Shown: positions 39,601 through 48,798, counted from the first letter of the stretch. The stretch: 64,000 nucleotides of DNA from Rhizobium sophorae (GCF_013087515.1 NZ_JABFCN010000066.1:1-64000), one strand, 5' to 3'. Notes: generated by a model not told the origin, from the letters alone. A program made the numbers and translations.

Positions 39601-40181
39601 AAGACGAAGGCGGCCTGCTGGTCGTCTCGCCGCTGTTCGGCGAGAAGGAGCGCAGCGATCGTTCACTGGAGAAAGGCAGGCTGATCCATCGCATGCTGCA
39701 GGCGCTTCCTGAAATTCCACTTGCCGAACGGCCTGACGCGGCAGACCGCTATGCCGAACGGGCGGCGCGGTTCTGGCCGGAAACCGAACGGCGCAAGCTT
39801 GTCGATTCGGTTCTGAAACTATTGGACGAGCAAGGCCTGCAGGCTGTTCTCGGTGCGCAGGCCCAGCCCGAGGTCTCGATCATGGGAACATTGACGCTCG
39901 AAGATCGGCGCTATGCCGTCTCCGGCCGCATTGACCGGCTTGCCGTCCTTGCCGATCGCGTCGTCATTCTCGACTACAAAACCAATCGGGTGCCGCCGGC
40001 CACAGAGGAGGCTATCCCTTTCGCGCACCGGGCGCAGCTGGCGATCTATCGCGAGATCCTGGCGCCGCTCTATCCTGATAGGCGCATCGATTGCATGCTT
40101 GTCTATACCGAGAACGCCTCGCTCTTCACGCTAAGCGAAAAGGCGCTCGGTTTGGCGCTTGCAGCGGTCAAGACAAAGTGA
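36630..40181 (+). CDS. addA: Double-strand break repair helicase AddA
   Basis: A 1183-residue UvrD/RecB-type helicase with a C-terminal nuclease. Walker A SANAGSGKTHVL is at about 36-46, followed by CLTYTKAAASEM (Ia), LVDEAQDTSPIQW (II), GDEKQSIYSFQGA (III), MTVHASKGLEAP (V) and YVAMTRAADRL (VI). The nuclease motif ILDYKTNRVPP lies near 1115. ATG 36630 overlaps the addB stop. Together with AddB it replaces RecBCD in rhizobia. Confidence 0.96.
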   Translation: MSDVTALPNDDDPGAWIGWTTIQQAIASDPLRSAWVSANAGSGKTHVLTQRVIRLLLSGARPSAILCLTYTKAAASEMSNRVFERLAEWVVLDDEDLGRRITQIEGTAPDGLKLAEARRLFAKALETPGGLKIQTIHAFCEALLHQFPLEANVAGHFSVLDDRSAVALLSDARRALLTATAPDEDSALAEAFAYVLNLGDESGLENLLGDIVANRNAIRRFTATAEQQGGVEMVLRKRLGLAASDTEGRIAAQYWPLPELSGGTLELYLSLADQKGGAKAQEVGYGLRLAGRECDDARRAEILEKIFLTVKGEPKADSQFLVKAMLAEAPQLGGAIAIARAHVAASRDRLKLMRMYGATHAALVLADRLNHDYEELKKQRSQLDFEDLITRTADLLTKSGVGPWIHYKLDRGIDHILVDEAQDTSPIQWSVIQSLAEDFFSGESARPIVRTLFAVGDEKQSIYSFQGARPERFSEESDRTRRRVSDSGQSFSSVRLPLSFRSTADVLEAVDHIFKAPENARGLSALGEPVVHRSSRIGHPGAVDLWEMVAPEAVVKEEDWTAPFDATPESAPAAILARRIAHSIGTLVGRETIVDKGKERLIEAGDILVLVRKRDTFVNALTRALKRRGDIPVAGADRLVLTSHIAVQDLLALGRFLLLPEDDLSLAAVLKSPLFDLSEDDIFAVAALRGDNESVWSHLKSFAADGTERFRAAVERLELFLRQSRSLSVHDFYARVLGSYGGRRQFLARLGTEVSDILDEFLTFTLDHESSGLPGLQSFISTLELEAPVMKREQDKGRNEVRIMTVHASKGLEAPIVFLVDGGSKAFTHTHLPKLRLIETGPDEPPMPVWVPVSDLANSLTQDDATRIQMLAEEEYRRLLYVAMTRAADRLVVCGYRGVRVNNDTWHMMISTTLSDDHPHVEATTFSGPDGEWPGIKWRVPRVDRSFERIDRSEERGSEETLPDGLLRPLPPQAELPRPLSPSGAGTIIDEDEGGLLVVSPLFGEKERSDRSLEKGRLIHRMLQALPEIPLAERPDAADRYAERAARFWPETERRKLVDSVLKLLDEQGLQAVLGAQAQPEVSIMGTLTLEDRRYAVSGRIDRLAVLADRVVILDYKTNRVPPATEEAIPFAHRAQLAIYREILAPLYPDRRIDCMLVYTENASLFTLSEKALGLALAAVKTK

Positions 40182-40256
40182 AATACCGGACATTGAAAAT
40201 TCGGCACCGCACCATCACATGTGGTTCAACACCCAATTCCGTTAAAGGAGCAGCCC

Positions 40257-40577
40257 ATGGCTACCGTGAAAGTCGATATCAATAACTTCCAGTCGGAAGT
40301 TCTGGAATCCGCAGAACCCGTCGTCGTCGATTTCTGGGCTGAATGGTGCGGCCCGTGCAAGATGATTGCTCCGAGCCTCGAAGAAATCGCCGTCGAGATG
40401 GAAGGCAAGGTCAAGGTCGCCAAGCTGAATATCGATGAGAACCCGGAACTCGCTGCACAGTTCGGTGTGCGCTCAATTCCGACTCTTGCGATCTTCAAGG
40501 GCGGCGAAGTTGCCGATATCTCTGTCGGTGCAAAGCCGAAGACGGCTCTTTCGAACTGGATTTCCAGCGCTGCCTGA
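40257..40577 (+). CDS. trxA: Thioredoxin
   Basis: A 106-residue thioredoxin with active site WCGPC at about 31-35 and the cis-Pro motif RSIPTLAIF. Cytoplasmic disulfide reductant. AAAGGAG at 40245-40251 gives a very strong start at ATG 40257. It follows addA by 75 bases and ends at a terminator shared with convergent folC. Confidence 0.97.
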   Translation: MATVKVDINNFQSEVLESAEPVVVDFWAEWCGPCKMIAPSLEEIAVEMEGKVKVAKLNIDENPELAAQFGVRSIPTLAIFKGGEVADISVGAKPKTALSNWISSAA

Positions 40578-40608
40578 TTGATATCGACCAATTTATATCG
40601 CATTGACG

Positions 40609-40635
40609 AAAAAGCCCGGTTCGACTGGGCTTTTT
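40609..40635 (+). terminator. Intrinsic terminator of trxA
   Basis: AAAAAGCCC (40609-40617) pairs with GGGCTTTTT (40627-40635) around a short loop; A-run and T-run on both sides allow it to work for folC on the other strand as well. Confidence 0.85.
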
Positions 40636-40648
40636 CATTTCGCGGCCC

Positions 40649-42001
40649 TCATTTCGGGGGCGTGCCGTTGTCGGCAAGCACGTCGCCGACGAGATAGAGA
40701 GAGCCGCCGACCAGAATGCGCGGCGGCAATGCCTCCGGATCGAGAACGGCTTTTATCGCTTCCAGCGCATCGCCGACCGTCAACATCGGTTCGGCAACCA
40801 AACCGGCATCATAAGCCGCATTCGACAATATCACGGGGTCGATCATCGCTTCGCTGCCGCGGATCGGCACGCAGAAAACCTTCTCGACCAGGCCGGTAAA
40901 GGCCTTGAAATAGCCGACCGGATCCTTGGTGTTGATCATGCCGGTAATCAGGAAAAGCGGCCGAGACTGCCGCTCCTCGAAATTGGCCATGGCTTCGGCG
41001 ATCACCTCGCCGGCACCGGGATTATGCCCGCCATCGATCCAGATCTCGGCGCCGGCGGGCGCATGCGACAGCAGCCGGCCCTCGCTCAGACGCTGCAGCC
41101 GGCCCGGCCATTCGACCGAACTCATCGCCTTTTCCATCATCGTCTCGGTGACGGTGAAACCCGCCGCTTTGACGGCCCGAATGGCGGCGGCGGCATTGGC
41201 ATATTGGTGGCGGCCGGGAAGGCGCGGCAGCGGCAGGTCGGCAAGACCGAATTCGTCCTGGTAGACGAGCCGGCCATATTCCTCATGCGCCATGAAATCC
41301 TGCCCGAAGACGGCGCTCGGGCAATGCAGCCGTTCTGCCGTCGACATCAGCACGTCGAGTGCTGCGTCATATTCCTGATGGCCGATGACAACGGGAAATC
41401 CCGGCTTCATGACGCCGGCCTTTTCGGCTGCGATCAACTCGACCCTGTCGCCAAGATAAGGCTGGTGATCCAGCGAGATCGGCATGATGACCGAAACAGC
41501 CGGGTCGGAAATGATATTGGTCGCATCGAACCGGCCGCCGAGACCGACTTCGATGATCGCGGCATCGGCCGGATGTTCGGAAAACAGGATGAAGGTGACC
41601 GCCGTCAGGATTTCGAAGACGGTGATGTGCTGTCCGGCATTGGCATCGGCCACGCGACGCACGGCGTCGGCAAAGACGGCGTCGTCGACAAGCTGTCCAC
41701 GTCCGCCCTTGACGCCAATGCGATAACGCTCGTGCCAATTGACCAGATGCGGCGAGGTGTGGACATGGGCGCTGTAGCCGCCGGCTTCGAGCAGGGCACG
41801 GCAGAAGGCGGTGACAGATCCCTTGCCATTGGTGCCGGCGACATGGATCACCGGCGGCAGTTTCCTGTGCGGATTGCCGAGCACATCGAGAAGACGGTTG
41901 ATGCGATCGAGAGACAGATCAAAACCCTTGGGATGCAATCCCATGAGCTTGTCGATCTCCTGTGCTGCCTCACTCACCGCGGTTTGGCCTCTGGGTATCA
42001 A
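40649..42001 (-). CDS. folC: Folylpolyglutamate synthase / dihydrofolate synthase
   Basis: A 450-residue Mur-ligase-family enzyme adding glutamate to dihydropteroate and folates. The P-loop VAGTNGKGSVTA, the HTSPHLVNWHERYRI region and the C-terminal WIDGGHNPGAGE motif are all clear. The start is uncertain: TTG 42001, GTG 41977 or ATG 41944 are in frame; I give the longest. It is last of the trpF-trpB-trpA-accD-folC row on the minus strand, 27 bases after accD. Confidence 0.94.
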   Translation of the reverse strand: MIPRGQTAVSEAAQEIDKLMGLHPKGFDLSLDRINRLLDVLGNPHRKLPPVIHVAGTNGKGSVTAFCRALLEAGGYSAHVHTSPHLVNWHERYRIGVKGGRGQLVDDAVFADAVRRVADANAGQHITVFEILTAVTFILFSEHPADAAIIEVGLGGRFDATNIISDPAVSVIMPISLDHQPYLGDRVELIAAEKAGVMKPGFPVVIGHQEYDAALDVLMSTAERLHCPSAVFGQDFMAHEEYGRLVYQDEFGLADLPLPRLPGRHQYANAAAAIRAVKAAGFTVTETMMEKAMSSVEWPGRLQRLSEGRLLSHAPAGAEIWIDGGHNPGAGEVIAEAMANFEERQSRPLFLITGMINTKDPVGYFKAFTGLVEKVFCVPIRGSEAMIDPVILSNAAYDAGLVAEPMLTVGDALEAIKAVLDPEALPPRILVGGSLYLVGDVLADNGTPPK

Positions 42002-42028
42002 TTCGGCACCCCGCCTGCTTATCGGTTA

Positions 42029-42934
42029 TCAGGCGCTCGCCGCCAGAGCGATCGCGCCGCCATTCATGTCGTTCGCCGCCGAAACCGGCTTCTTCGTCAA
42101 GATCTTCAAGAGGCGCGCCAGCGTTTCGGGAATATCGTGACGTTTGACGACCATATCGACCATACCATGCTCCAGCAGGTATTCAGAGGTCTGGAAGCCT
42201 TCGGGCAGTTTTTCACGCAGGGTCTGCTCGATCACGCGCTTGCCGGCAAAGCCGATTTCGGCACCGGGTTCAGCCAGATGAATATCGCCAAGCATGGCAT
42301 AGGAGGCCGTAACGCCACCGGTGGTCGGATTGGTCAGGACGACGATATAGGGCTGGCCGGATTCCTTGAGCATGTCGACGGCAACCGTCGTGCGCGGCAG
42401 CTGCATCAGCGACAGGATGCCTTCCTGCATGCGCGCGCCGCCGGAAGCGGGGAACATCACCAGCGGGCACTTTTCAGCCGTCGCGCGCTCGAAAGCCTTG
42501 ACGATCGCCTCGCCGGCGGCCATGCCGAGCGAACCGCCGATAAAGTTGAATTCGTGCACAACCGCCACGAGTTTCAGTCCCTGCACCTTTCCGACACCGG
42601 CGAGGATCGTATCCTCCTGTTCGGTCTTCAGACGGCTGTCGCGCAGGCGATCGCTATATTTCTTCGAATCACGGAACTTCAGCGGATCCTGCGCGACCTT
42701 CGGCTGCGGCAGCGATTCGAACTCGCCATTGTCGAAAAGATCGGCCAGGCGCGCCTTGGCCGGCATCTTCATGTGATAACCGGACGCCGGAATGACCCAT
42801 TTGTTGCCTTCCAGGTCCTTGTGGAAGACCATCTCGCCCGTTTCCGGGCACTTGATCCAGAGATTCTCCGGCACTTCGCGACGGCCCAGCATGGAATTGA
42901 TCCGCGGGCGAACGTAGTTGGTGATCCAGTTCAA
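42029..42934 (-). CDS. accD: Acetyl-CoA carboxylase carboxyltransferase subunit beta
   Basis: A 301-residue AccD, which with AccA transfers CO2 from biotin to acetyl-CoA, giving malonyl-CoA for fatty acids. The crotonase-type core is intact (for example GASGG-like [12 protein letters not shown] and [16 protein letters not shown]). The N-terminal zinc ribbon is degenerate: C29 remains but the positions of the other three Cys ligands of E. coli AccD hold Thr32, Ile48 and Ser51. The start is TTG 42934 with CAGGAG upstream. Coupling with folC and trpFBA is conserved in alphaproteobacteria. Confidence 0.95.
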   Translation of the reverse strand: MNWITNYVRPRINSMLGRREVPENLWIKCPETGEMVFHKDLEGNKWVIPASGYHMKMPAKARLADLFDNGEFESLPQPKVAQDPLKFRDSKKYSDRLRDSRLKTEQEDTILAGVGKVQGLKLVAVVHEFNFIGGSLGMAAGEAIVKAFERATAEKCPLVMFPASGGARMQEGILSLMQLPRTTVAVDMLKESGQPYIVVLTNPTTGGVTASYAMLGDIHLAEPGAEIGFAGKRVIEQTLREKLPEGFQTSEYLLEHGMVDMVVKRHDIPETLARLLKILTKKPVSAANDMNGGAIALAASA

Positions 42935-42953
42935 CTCGAATACTCCTGATAGT

Positions 42954-42996
42954 CTAAAGCGCGTCGCGATCTTTCAGATTCGCTGCCACGCTTTAG
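42954..42996. repeat. Rhizobial intergenic palindrome, first of two in tandem
   Basis: Arms CTAAAGCG (42954-42961) and CGCTTTAG (42989-42996) flank a central part with internal symmetry. Located between trpA and accD, directly upstream of the accD ribosome-binding site. Confidence 0.7.
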
Positions 42997-43009
42997 GTCC
43001 TAGTTTCCC

Positions 43010-43054
43010 GCATGTCGTTGCCGCAAAACCGCTGCACACTTTTGGGCGACATGC
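43010..43054. repeat. Rhizobial intergenic palindrome, second of two
   Basis: Arms GCATGTCG (43010-43017) and CGACATGC (43047-43054), with inner CAAAA / TTTTG. The centre CGCAAAACCGCTGCACACTT resembles that of the repeat at 20840-20882, showing the mosaic nature of these elements. It lies in the trpA-accD gap. Confidence 0.7.
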
Positions 43055-43075
43055 TTTATTGCCAATGTGGGCAAA

Positions 43076-43915
43076 CTATTCGGCAGCAACAAGGCGCGCC
43101 GAACGTGTTCCCGTGGAAAGGCCGCGCACCAGCGTGGCTACCGCCTGAACCGTGTCTGCCGTTGCCTTTCCGTCATGCGTCAGGCTGGTCGCGACCTGAT
43201 TGACGATCGCGGTGCCGACGACGACGCCGTCGGCCGAACCGCCAATGACCTTTGCATGTTCCGCCGTCTTGACGCCGAAGCCGACGCAGACGGGCAGCTT
43301 GGTGTGCTGCTTGATGCGCTCGACCGCGCCCGAAACCAGCGACGGATCGGGCAGCGCCGAACCGGTGATGCCGTTCATGGAGACGTAGTAGACGAAGCCT
43401 GAAGTGTTCTTCAGGACCGTCGGCAGGCGCTTCTCATCCGTCGTCGGTGTCGCCAGGCGGATGAAATTGAGGCCTTTGCGGATCGCCGGAATGCAAAGCT
43501 CGTCATCCATCTCGGGCGGCAGGTCGACGACGATCAGGCCATCGATGCCGGCGGCGAGCGCGTCGTCGAGGAATTTCTCGACGCCGTAAATATAGATCGG
43601 GTTGTAGTAACCCATCATCACGATCGGCGTCGCATCATTGGTTTTGCGGAAATCGGCCGCCAGCTGCAGCGTCTTCTTCAGCGTCTGGCCACCTTTCAGG
43701 GCGCGCTGGCCGGCCAGCTGGATCGCCGGGCCGTCGGCCATCGGGTCGGAAAAGGGCATGCCGAGTTCGATGATGTCCGAGCCTGCCTCGGGCAGCGCCT
43801 TCATGATGCCGAGCGAGGTGTCGTAATCTGGATCGCCGCCCATAAAATAGGTCACAAGCGCCGGACGGCCCTCGGCCTTCAGCTCGGCAAAGCGTTTGTC
43901 CATGCGTGCGGTCAT
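43076..43915 (-). CDS. trpA: Tryptophan synthase alpha subunit
   Basis: A 279-residue barrel subunit cleaving indole-3-glycerol phosphate to indole. The catalytic Glu is in [12 protein letters not shown] and the catalytic Asp in [25 protein letters not shown] binds phosphate. It follows trpB by three bases and is separated from accD by two palindromic repeats. Confidence 0.97.
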   Translation of the reverse strand: MTARMDKRFAELKAEGRPALVTYFMGGDPDYDTSLGIMKALPEAGSDIIELGMPFSDPMADGPAIQLAGQRALKGGQTLKKTLQLAADFRKTNDATPIVMMGYYNPIYIYGVEKFLDDALAAGIDGLIVVDLPPEMDDELCIPAIRKGLNFIRLATPTTDEKRLPTVLKNTSGFVYYVSMNGITGSALPDPSLVSGAVERIKQHTKLPVCVGFGVKTAEHAKVIGGSADGVVVGTAIVNQVATSLTHDGKATADTVQAVATLVRGLSTGTRSARLVAAE

Positions 43916-43918
43916 GTC

Positions 43919-45139
43919 TTACAGTCCCATTCCCAGAATCTTGCCAACGGTGAAGATATCCTTATCGCCGCGGCCGGAGAGGTTCATCAGGATGATCTCG
44001 TCCTTGCCCATCGTCGGGGCGCGCTTTATCACCTCGGCAATCGCATGCGAGGGCTCGAGCGCCGGGATGATGCCTTCGAGGCGGGTCAGGGTCTGGAAAG
44101 CCTCGAGCGCTTCATGATCCATGATCGGCACATAGTCGACGCGGCCGGTATCGTTCAGCCAGGAGTGTTCGGGGCCGATGCCGGGGTAATCGAGGCCGGC
44201 CGAAATCGAATGGCCTTCCTTGATCTGACCGTCGCCATCCTGCAGCAGATAGGTGCGGTTGCCGTGCAGCACGCCCGGCGAACCGGCGGTGATCGAGGCG
44301 CAATGTTCGTCGCCCTGCAGACCCTTGCCGCCGGCTTCGACGCCGACGATCTTGACAGAGGGATCATCCAGGAAAGGATGGAAAATGCCGATGGCGTTAG
44401 AGCCGCCGCCGACGGCAGCGATGACGAGATCCGGAAGACGGCCTTCGGCCGCCAGCATCTGCTCTTTCGCTTCGATGCCGATCACCGACTGGAAATCGCG
44501 GACCATCTCCGGATAGGGATGCGGACCGGCTGCCGTTCCGATCAGGTAATAGGTATCCTCAACATTGGTGACCCAGTCGCGAAGCGCCTCGTTCATGGCG
44601 TCCTTCAGCGTGCCGCTGCCGGCCGTGACCGGTTTGACTTCGGCGCCGAGCAGCTTCATGCGGAAAACGTTCGGCGCCTGACGCTCGACGTCGGTGGCAC
44701 CCATATAGACGACGCAGGGAAGGCCGAAGCGGGCGGCCACGGTCGCGGAGGCGACGCCGTGCTGACCGGCACCGGTTTCGGCGATGATGCGGGTCTTGCC
44801 CATGCGCTTGGCGAGCAGGATCTGGCCGATGCAATTGTTGATCTTGTGCGAGCCGGTATGATTCAGCTCCTCGCGCTTGAAATAGATCTTCGCGCCGCCG
44901 AGTTCGGCCGTCAGCCGCTCAGCGAAATAGAGCGGGCTCGGGCGGCCGATATAATGCGCGCCGAGATGCTTCAATTCGGCCTGGAATGCCGGATCGTTCT
45001 TTGCCCGGTTCCACTCGTCCTGCAGGTCCAGGATCAGCGGCATCAGCGTTTCGGCGACGAAACGACCGCCATATATGCCGAAACGGCCATCTTCATCGGG
45101 GCCGGAACGGAAGGAATTCGGTTTAGGCGTCTCGTTCAC
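43919..45139 (-). CDS. trpB: Tryptophan synthase beta subunit
   Basis: A 406-residue PLP enzyme joining indole with serine. PLP-binding Lys is in [11 protein letters not shown], and the phosphate-binding glycine loop is GGGSNAIG. I choose GTG 45139 because GGGAG lies seven bases ahead of it inside the end of trpF; the TTG at 45145 overlaps the trpF stop and has poorer spacing. The order trpF-trpB-trpA is the usual rhizobial split of the trp pathway, with trpE and trpDC elsewhere. Confidence 0.96.
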   Translation of the reverse strand: MNETPKPNSFRSGPDEDGRFGIYGGRFVAETLMPLILDLQDEWNRAKNDPAFQAELKHLGAHYIGRPSPLYFAERLTAELGGAKIYFKREELNHTGSHKINNCIGQILLAKRMGKTRIIAETGAGQHGVASATVAARFGLPCVVYMGATDVERQAPNVFRMKLLGAEVKPVTAGSGTLKDAMNEALRDWVTNVEDTYYLIGTAAGPHPYPEMVRDFQSVIGIEAKEQMLAAEGRLPDLVIAAVGGGSNAIGIFHPFLDDPSVKIVGVEAGGKGLQGDEHCASITAGSPGVLHGNRTYLLQDGDGQIKEGHSISAGLDYPGIGPEHSWLNDTGRVDYVPIMDHEALEAFQTLTRLEGIIPALEPSHAIAEVIKRAPTMGKDEIILMNLSGRGDKDIFTVGKILGMGL

Positions 45140-45141
45140 TC

Positions 45142-45810
45142 TCAACTCCCTGAGGCCATCATCGGCGCATTCGCCTTTTCGACCGCGTCAAAAAATTCAT
45201 CGATCTTCGCGACGCTCTTCACGCCAGGCGCAGTTTCGACTCCCGAGGAGACGTCGATACCCGGTGCCTTGGTGATGAAAAGCGCTTCTGCGACATTGTC
45301 CTTGTTCAGCCCACCGGAAAGCATGTAGTCGACGCTGCCGTCAAGCCAGCTGAGAAGGCTCCAATCGAAGGAAATACCGTTGCCGCCAGGCAGTTCCGAA
45401 CCCTTCGGCGCTTTGGCGTCGAAGAGGAAACGGTCGGCGATGCCGATATAGGCCTCGACGCGCTTCAGGTCGTCTGCCGTGCGTACCGAAAAGACCTTCA
45501 TCACAGGCAGACCATAGACCGCCTTTATGGTCAGCACATGTTCGGGGCTCTCGTTGCCGTGAAGCTGGAGCATATCCGGCTTCAACAACGACACGATCTC
45601 GTCGAGTTCGTCATTGGTCGGATCGACAACGACGGCGACGATTTTCGCCTTGCCACGCGCAGGTTCGGCCAGTTTTGCCGCCAGGTCCGGCTCGATATAG
45701 CGCGGGCTCTTTTCGAAGAAGATAAAACCGATATGGGTCGCGCCGCGCTTCAGCGCGCGATCGACAGCCTCAGGCGTCTTCAAACCACAGATCTTGATAT
45801 CCGGTCTCAT
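45142..45810 (-). CDS. trpF: Phosphoribosylanthranilate isomerase
   Basis: A 222-residue barrel enzyme of tryptophan synthesis. The N-terminal [15 protein letters not shown] has the catalytic Cys, and the catalytic Asp is in [16 protein letters not shown]. The terminal [15 protein letters not shown] binds phosphate. The frame extends 18 codons upstream, but MRPDIKICG is the family start. First gene of the trpFBA-accD-folC row. Confidence 0.96.
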   Translation of the reverse strand: MRPDIKICGLKTPEAVDRALKRGATHIGFIFFEKSPRYIEPDLAAKLAEPARGKAKIVAVVVDPTNDELDEIVSLLKPDMLQLHGNESPEHVLTIKAVYGLPVMKVFSVRTADDLKRVEAYIGIADRFLFDAKAPKGSELPGGNGISFDWSLLSWLDGSVDYMLSGGLNKDNVAEALFITKAPGIDVSSGVETAPGVKSVAKIDEFFDAVEKANAPMMASGS

Positions 45811-45885
45811 GGCAGCGAAGTGACACGAAATGCGGAAAGAGTCGAGCCAATTTGCGACGGACACTGAATTTAGCGCGGCTCTCGG

Positions 45886-45981
45886 CTAGAGCGCCGCGCG
45901 TCCAAAGGACGCTCTATCACTTTAAATCTGCACATAATCCTTTCCGAAAAATCGATTCCGATTTTCGGGGTTATGCGCTAG
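45886..45981. repeat. Long RIME-like mosaic element between trpF and the YgjP-type gene
   Basis: About 96 bases from CTAGAGCG to GCGCTAG. It contains hairpin GCGTCC/AAA/GGACGC (45898-45912) and a long imperfect palindrome of ATAATCC...CGAAAA and ATCGATTCCGATTTTCGGGGTTAT (about 45934-45976). Sequences of this make are very common between genes in Rhizobium. Its right end supplies the TAG stop codon of the neighbouring minus-strand gene. Confidence 0.75.
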
Positions 45982-46736
45982 TCGAAATCGATGGCATGCA
46001 ACTGGCTGCCATGCCGCTTGAGCCAGGATTTCGCCTCGTCCATACCGGGGCAAAGTTTGCCACAAAGCGCCCAGAAGTGCGGGCCGTGGTTCATTTCCTT
46101 GAGGTGGGCGACCTCATGGGCGGCGAGATAATCGATCACCGAAGGCGGCGCCATGACGATACGCCAGGAAAAGCTCAGATTTCCCTCCGACGAGCACGAG
46201 CCCCACCGGCTGCGGGTATCCTTCATCGAGATCGAACGGATCGGCGCCCGGATCGTTGCGGCATGCATCGTTGCCAGTCTTGCGAGATCGGCGCGGGCCT
46301 CCTTCTTGAGAAAGGCCGCAATGCGCCGTCCGACATGTTCCGGCATGCCGCTGACGCGCAACACCGGGATGCCGTCTATGGAAACCGCCTCCGTCAGCCC
46401 GCGCAAGCTGCCGCTATGCTGGATGCGATGGGAAACGCCGCGAAGGAGGATTTCGCCGCCGTCACGCAGACCGGTATCGGTCGAAAACTTGGCAAGCTTG
46501 GTGAGCAGCCACCCCTGGTGACGATCGAGGAAGGCATTGACCTCACGCGCCGCAAGGCCTTTCGGCACCGTCATCTTCAAGGCGCGGCCACCCGGTTCGA
46601 TGCGCAACGTGATGCGTGTCGCCCGGTCATGCTGCTTGATCATCAGCGGCATGAGCCGGCCGGCGACGTTGAGCGTCCGCATTTCGGGCGGAGCCGGCTT
46701 TCGCGCCTTCGACCTTGTTTTCAGAAGCGAGAACAT
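45978..46736 (-). CDS. YgjP-type (M48/DUF45) metallopeptidase-like protein
   Basis: A 252-residue protein of the YgjP/SprT-like family. The zinc motif HEVAH is at 207-211 (YLAAHEVAHLKEMNHGPHFW), with the third ligand His downstream as in family members, and SMKDTRSRWGSCSS precedes it. It is a predicted cytoplasmic zinc peptidase of unknown substrate. Its stop codon lies inside a RIME-like repeat. The N-terminal basic stretch (KTRSKARKPAPPE) is not a signal peptide. Confidence 0.85.
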   Translation of the reverse strand: MFSLLKTRSKARKPAPPEMRTLNVAGRLMPLMIKQHDRATRITLRIEPGGRALKMTVPKGLAAREVNAFLDRHQGWLLTKLAKFSTDTGLRDGGEILLRGVSHRIQHSGSLRGLTEAVSIDGIPVLRVSGMPEHVGRRIAAFLKKEARADLARLATMHAATIRAPIRSISMKDTRSRWGSCSSEGNLSFSWRIVMAPPSVIDYLAAHEVAHLKEMNHGPHFWALCGKLCPGMDEAKSWLKRHGSQLHAIDFD

Positions 46737-46795
46737 GCGTGTTTTCTATACGATTCGCCGGCAAATCTAAATGATCGCCGGAAGGGCAGGCATGG

Positions 46796-46821
46796 AAAAA
46801 CCGGCATCGGGAGATGCCGGT
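46796..46821 (-). terminator. Intrinsic terminator of the DUF2852 gene
   Basis: Minus-strand stem ACCGGCATC / GATGCCGGT (46821-46813 and 46808-46800), loop of four, then TTTTT (46800-46796 on the plus strand is A5). Confidence 0.88.
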
Positions 46822-46843
46822 CATCAATTCATCGTTCAGGCGT

Positions 46844-47278
46844 TTACGGCGTCTGATATTCAGCGACCGGGCCGTTGTCATCGCGCTTGGCGTTCCTGCG
46901 GTCGCGCATGAAGCGGTCGAACTCTTCCTGGTCCTTGGCGCGGCGAAGTTCGCGCATGTAAGCGTCGAATTCCTCGCGCATTTCGTCGAGCTTGCGGCGC
47001 TCTTCCTCGATCCGGTCGATCTCGGCCTTGCGCCAGTCGTCGAAGGCGACGTTGCCGGTCGAGAAGTGCCGGCGGTGACGGCCATGCGGGCGGCGGCAGG
47101 AGGCAAAGAAGCCATCGGTCGCCTGGTTGACGTCACGCTTGAAGCCGCGCAGACGGTCGCCGAAGATGATGTAGGCAAGCATGGCAAGACCCAGAGGCCA
47201 GAAAACCATGAAGCCGAGAATCATCAGGGCAATGGTAGCCGGAGTCCAATCCGGTCGAAGCAATGCTGACTGGTTCAT
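46844..47278 (-). CDS. DUF2852 domain membrane protein
   Basis: A 144-residue protein with one or two hydrophobic helices near the N-terminus (about 15-42, ATIALMILGFMVFWPLGLAM) and a charged, coiled-coil-like C-terminal half rich in Glu/Arg (IEEERRKLDEMREEFDAYMREL). This matches DUF2852, found across Rhizobiales, of unknown function. It is monocistronic with its own terminator. The topology suggests an inner-membrane protein with a cytoplasmic helical domain. Confidence 0.8.
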   Translation of the reverse strand: MNQSALLRPDWTPATIALMILGFMVFWPLGLAMLAYIIFGDRLRGFKRDVNQATDGFFASCRRPHGRHRRHFSTGNVAFDDWRKAEIDRIEEERRKLDEMREEFDAYMRELRRAKDQEEFDRFMRDRRNAKRDDNGPVAEYQTP

Positions 47279-47423
47279 CGTGCGGGTATCCCTCGCTTTC
47301 CGCGCCCGGCAGGATACCGAACGCTGAAATCGATGTGGTTACCGCAATAACCGCCTTCAAGACGATTGCCCGCGAAATCGGACAAGGCCTTGAATCCGTT
47401 TTGCTAATTCAGCTATCCCTGAT

Positions 47424-48701
47424 TCAGCCTGCCCGGCCGCCCTTGATGACACGCGGGATCGGAGGCTTGACGGCGGAACGGGAATGCTGGCGGACGAAAT
47501 CGATGATGCGCGGCGCGATCTCGCGGCGGAAACGTGAGCCGTTGAAAACACCATAATGGCCGACATCCGGCTGAAGATAATGCATGCGCATATCTTCGGG
47601 AATGTTCACGCAGATGGTCTGCGCCGCCTTTGTCTGGCCGACCCCTGAGATATCGTCATTCTCACCTTCGACGGTCAGCAGCGCCACGTTGCGAATTGCC
47701 GCCGGATCGACGCGTTTGCCACGATGCATCAGTTCGCCTTTCGGCAGCGAATGCTTGATGAAGACCTCCTCGACCGTCTGCAGATAGAATTCGGCGGTCA
47801 GATCCATGACGGCGAGATATTCGTCGTAAAAATCGCGATGTTTTTCCGGCTCGCCGTCGTTCTTCACAAGATGCATGAAGAATTCCTTGTGCGCGACGAC
47901 GTGGCGATCAAGATTCATCGACATGAAGCCCGAAAGCTGCAGGAATCCTGGATAGACCGGGCGCATGAAACCCGGCTGCGGCCAGGGCACGTTCATGATG
48001 ACATTGTCGGAGAACCACTGCAGCGACCGCTCCTGAGCGAGCTTATTGACCGCCGTCGGGTTGATGCGTGTGTCGATCGGGCCGCCCATCAGCGTCATCG
48101 ACGCCGGCGAAAGCGGATCCCTGGCTTCTTCCATCACGGCAGCGGCTGCCAACACCGGAACGGAAGGCTGACAGACGGCGATGACATGTGTGTCGTGACC
48201 GAGGAAATGCAGCATCTCGATGACGTAGTCGACGTAGTCGTCGAAATCGAACGTGCCTTCCGTCATCGGCACCATGCGGGCGTCGATCCAGTCGGTGATG
48301 TAGATATCGGCACTCGGCAGCAGCGCCTCGACCGTACCGCGCAGCAGCGTGGCATAGTGGCCGGACATCGGTGCGACGATCAGGATGCGCGGGTCATTGC
48401 GGCTGGCGGCGGGCGCATTGCGCGCGAAATGCAAGAGATTGCAGAAGGGTCGCGACCAGACGACCTCTTCGCGGACGGTCACCGTCTTGTCACCGATCGT
48501 CGTCTGCTTCAGTCCGAATTCCGGTTTCCCGTAGCGGCGCGTCGTGCGTTCGAACATTTCGAGACTTGCCGCCATCGTCCGGCCGAACGGCGTATGGGAG
48601 AACGGATTCAACGGATTGGCATAGGCAAATCGCATGATATCGGCCGCGGCGCGAAACGGCGCCATGGCGGCATGGTTCAATTCATAAAGCTGATAAAACA
48701 T
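47424..48701 (-). CDS. phaZ: Intracellular poly(3-hydroxybutyrate) depolymerase
   Basis: A 425-residue alpha/beta hydrolase degrading stored PHB granules. The nucleophile elbow reads VCQPSVP with catalytic Cys C177 in place of Ser, as in the Cupriavidus PhaZ1 class. Family motifs include RPFCNLLHFAR near 100 and the C-terminal GHYGVFNGSRFR with the catalytic His. ATG 48701 (MFYQLYELNHAAM) is the family start although the frame is open far upstream. A TGTTGC-ACA-GCAACA palindrome about 100 bases upstream is a candidate regulator site. PHB turnover is central to free-living and symbiotic carbon balance. Confidence 0.94.
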   Translation of the reverse strand: MFYQLYELNHAAMAPFRAAADIMRFAYANPLNPFSHTPFGRTMAASLEMFERTTRRYGKPEFGLKQTTIGDKTVTVREEVVWSRPFCNLLHFARNAPAASRNDPRILIVAPMSGHYATLLRGTVEALLPSADIYITDWIDARMVPMTEGTFDFDDYVDYVIEMLHFLGHDTHVIAVCQPSVPVLAAAAVMEEARDPLSPASMTLMGGPIDTRINPTAVNKLAQERSLQWFSDNVIMNVPWPQPGFMRPVYPGFLQLSGFMSMNLDRHVVAHKEFFMHLVKNDGEPEKHRDFYDEYLAVMDLTAEFYLQTVEEVFIKHSLPKGELMHRGKRVDPAAIRNVALLTVEGENDDISGVGQTKAAQTICVNIPEDMRMHYLQPDVGHYGVFNGSRFRREIAPRIIDFVRQHSRSAVKPPIPRVIKGGRAG

Positions 48702-48798
48702 TGGAAGGCGCCACCTTTCTCTATCGAAAAGATGACGCCGATTGAGAGGCATCGACTCTTTTCGTAACGCGGGCACGTCGCGCAGACTAACAGGTTTT

